Source: Bacteroidales bacterium
Lineage (GTDB): Bacteria > Bacteroidota > Bacteroidia > Bacteroidales > FEN-979
Length of the DNA: 23,076 bases
Assembly: GCA_023229525.1 (NCBI GenBank)
Contig: JALNZC010000056.1
Location: 1-23,076, forward strand
Direction of reading: 5' to 3'
The position numbers were made by a program, and so were the translations under genes. Within the stretch, counting starts at the first letter, position 1, and the number at the start of each line of letters is the position of its first letter. Shown piece by piece: positions 22,371 through 23,076 of this stretch. The notes below the pieces were generated by a model, which was not told where the DNA came from, made no database searches, and was given only the letters and a program-made list of their open reading frames with translations.

Positions 22371-23076
22371 GTTGTGAATTGCTTTCAGATTGTATCTTTG
22401 ACATAGGAACCACAGCTTCCGCCTTGTCTTTCCCCGTGCGCTTCGCGTTGTGAATTGCTTTCAGATTGTATCTTTGACATAGGAACCACAGCAAAATAAA
22501 TAGAAATTGTTTTTGATTGAGGGTTGTGAATTGCTTTCAGATTGTATCTTTGACATAGGAACCACAGCAATAGATTAAAAATATATTTGGCAAAATTCTG
22601 TTGTGAATTGCTTTCAGATTGTATCTTTGACATAGGAACCACAGCTATTGCCTACTCGGCCTTATTTCCCTATGAGTTGTGAATTGCTTTCAGATTGTAT
22701 CTTTGACATAGGAACCACAGCAATGAAAGGCTCCAAGACCGCTATCTGTGCGTTGTGAATTGCTTTCAGATTGTATCTTTGACATAGGAACCACAGCCAA
22801 AGATTGAGGATTGTTATTTCCGGATGTGTTGTGAATTGCTTTCAGATTGTATCTTTGACATAGGAACCACAGCTCAGATGCAGCGGGCCATTACAGTCTG
22901 ACTGTTGTGAATTGCTTTCAGATTGTATCTTTGACATAGGAACCACAGCACAATACGATCAACAACTGATGTAAATTCAGTTGTGAATTGCTTTCAGATT
23001 GTATCTTTGACATAGGAACCACAGCTCATATCCAAGGAACGCGGCTGTTGGAGTAGTTGTGAATTGCTTTCAGATT
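22371..23076 (+). CRISPR. CRISPR array, 46-nt repeats, at least 10 copies, type II-C-like
   Basis: Ten repeats start at 22371, 22447, 22523, 22600, 22676, 22752, 22828, 22904, 22980 and 23056 (the last cut off by the window end after 21 nt). The nine complete copies appear identical. Each is 46 nt, begins GTTGTGAATTGC and ends GGAACCACAGC; the ends form an imperfect inverted repeat (GTTGTG / CACAGC). Nine spacers are 30 nt except the third, 31 nt. Length and sequence resemble the 46-48 nt repeats of Bacteroidota type II-C (Cas9) systems. No cas gene, leader or tracrRNA anti-repeat is seen in the window; they would be to the right or elsewhere. Repeat bases 23-30 read TATCTTTG, a promoter -7 match. 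Confidence 0.97.
22372..22400 (+). promoter_or_regulatory. Promoter embedded in each CRISPR repeat (first copy shown)
   Basis: Within the repeat, TTG at bases 2-4 and TATCTTTG at bases 23-30 match the Bacteroidota -33 TTTG / -7 TAnnTTTG promoter, with 18 nt between them (the usual spacing is about 19). Transcription would start near repeat base 35-38 and run into the next spacer and repeat, in the orientation expected for Cas9 crRNAs (spacer then repeat). The same box is present in all nine complete copies. Confidence 0.6.

Noticed and set aside
22385..22642. Minus-strand 85-codon frame in the CRISPR array
   Set aside because: It is a translation of repeats and spacers with periodic peptide; not a gene.
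22417..23055. Spacer matches to genes in this window (self-targeting)
   Set aside because: I compared the nine spacers by eye with nearby genes and repeats and found no convincing match; short shared words such as GATTGAGG are not meaningful.

Overview
The window looks like accessory chromosome from a Bacteroidota bacterium, probably an uncultured environmental lineage. The sequence evidence is: a LytTR response regulator next to a 'two-component propeller' sensor gene; two secreted proteins ending in a type IX secretion (T9SS) sorting domain; a FISUMP-domain protein; promoter-like TAnnTTTG boxes; genes that mostly lack a Shine-Dalgarno sequence; and a CRISPR array with a 46-nt repeat of the Bacteroidota type II-C kind. 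No rRNA, tRNA, transposase or cas gene is visible.

Layout. 1-1083 (minus): response regulator followed by the first part of its sensor kinase. 1502-3090 (plus): a SAM methyltransferase and a 3-methyladenine DNA glycosylase, each bordered by short tandem repeats. 3386-6801: a 328-nt structured repeat split by an inserted minus-strand gene, then two T9SS-secreted proteins, the second preceded by the 3' end of a group II intron. 6829-7198: a second intron 3' end on the minus strand, next to a broken copy of the start of an erythromycin-esterase gene whose full copy lies at 20052. 7257-11275: a glycan-type cluster of three different methyltransferases and two glycosyltransferases, the first four overlapping or tightly spaced. 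11423-11896: a gene fragment and the unsplit copy of the 328-nt repeat. 11936-17975: single genes (lipoprotein, alpha/beta hydrolase, PQ-loop-like membrane protein, VOC protein with a frameshifted lipoprotein signal, polysaccharide deacetylase, FISUMP protein) interleaved with gene debris: a DUF1801 tail, a group II maturase tail and a MazF/PemK tail. 18198-21359: a membrane-anchored PQQ-type beta-propeller and the full erythromycin-esterase-family gene. 21497-22370: a DUF6922 antitoxin-like gene followed by a 29-codon stump of its AbiEii-type toxin, then a WYL-type regulator cut off after its HTH. 22371-23076: the CRISPR array, which begins on the base after that gene's stop and runs off the window.

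How it fits together. The region is a patchwork of single genes and broken ends, with 5'-truncated group II introns at several junctions, as expected of a chromosomal hot spot for insertion and decay. The main coherent functional unit is the methyltransferase/glycosyltransferase cluster, probably for modifying a surface glycan. The most interesting points are that every CRISPR repeat contains a Bacteroidota-type promoter pointing into the next spacer, and that a 328-nt structured, possibly RNA-coding element occurs twice (plus one weak relative), one copy carrying an inserted gene flanked by a 3-bp direct repeat.
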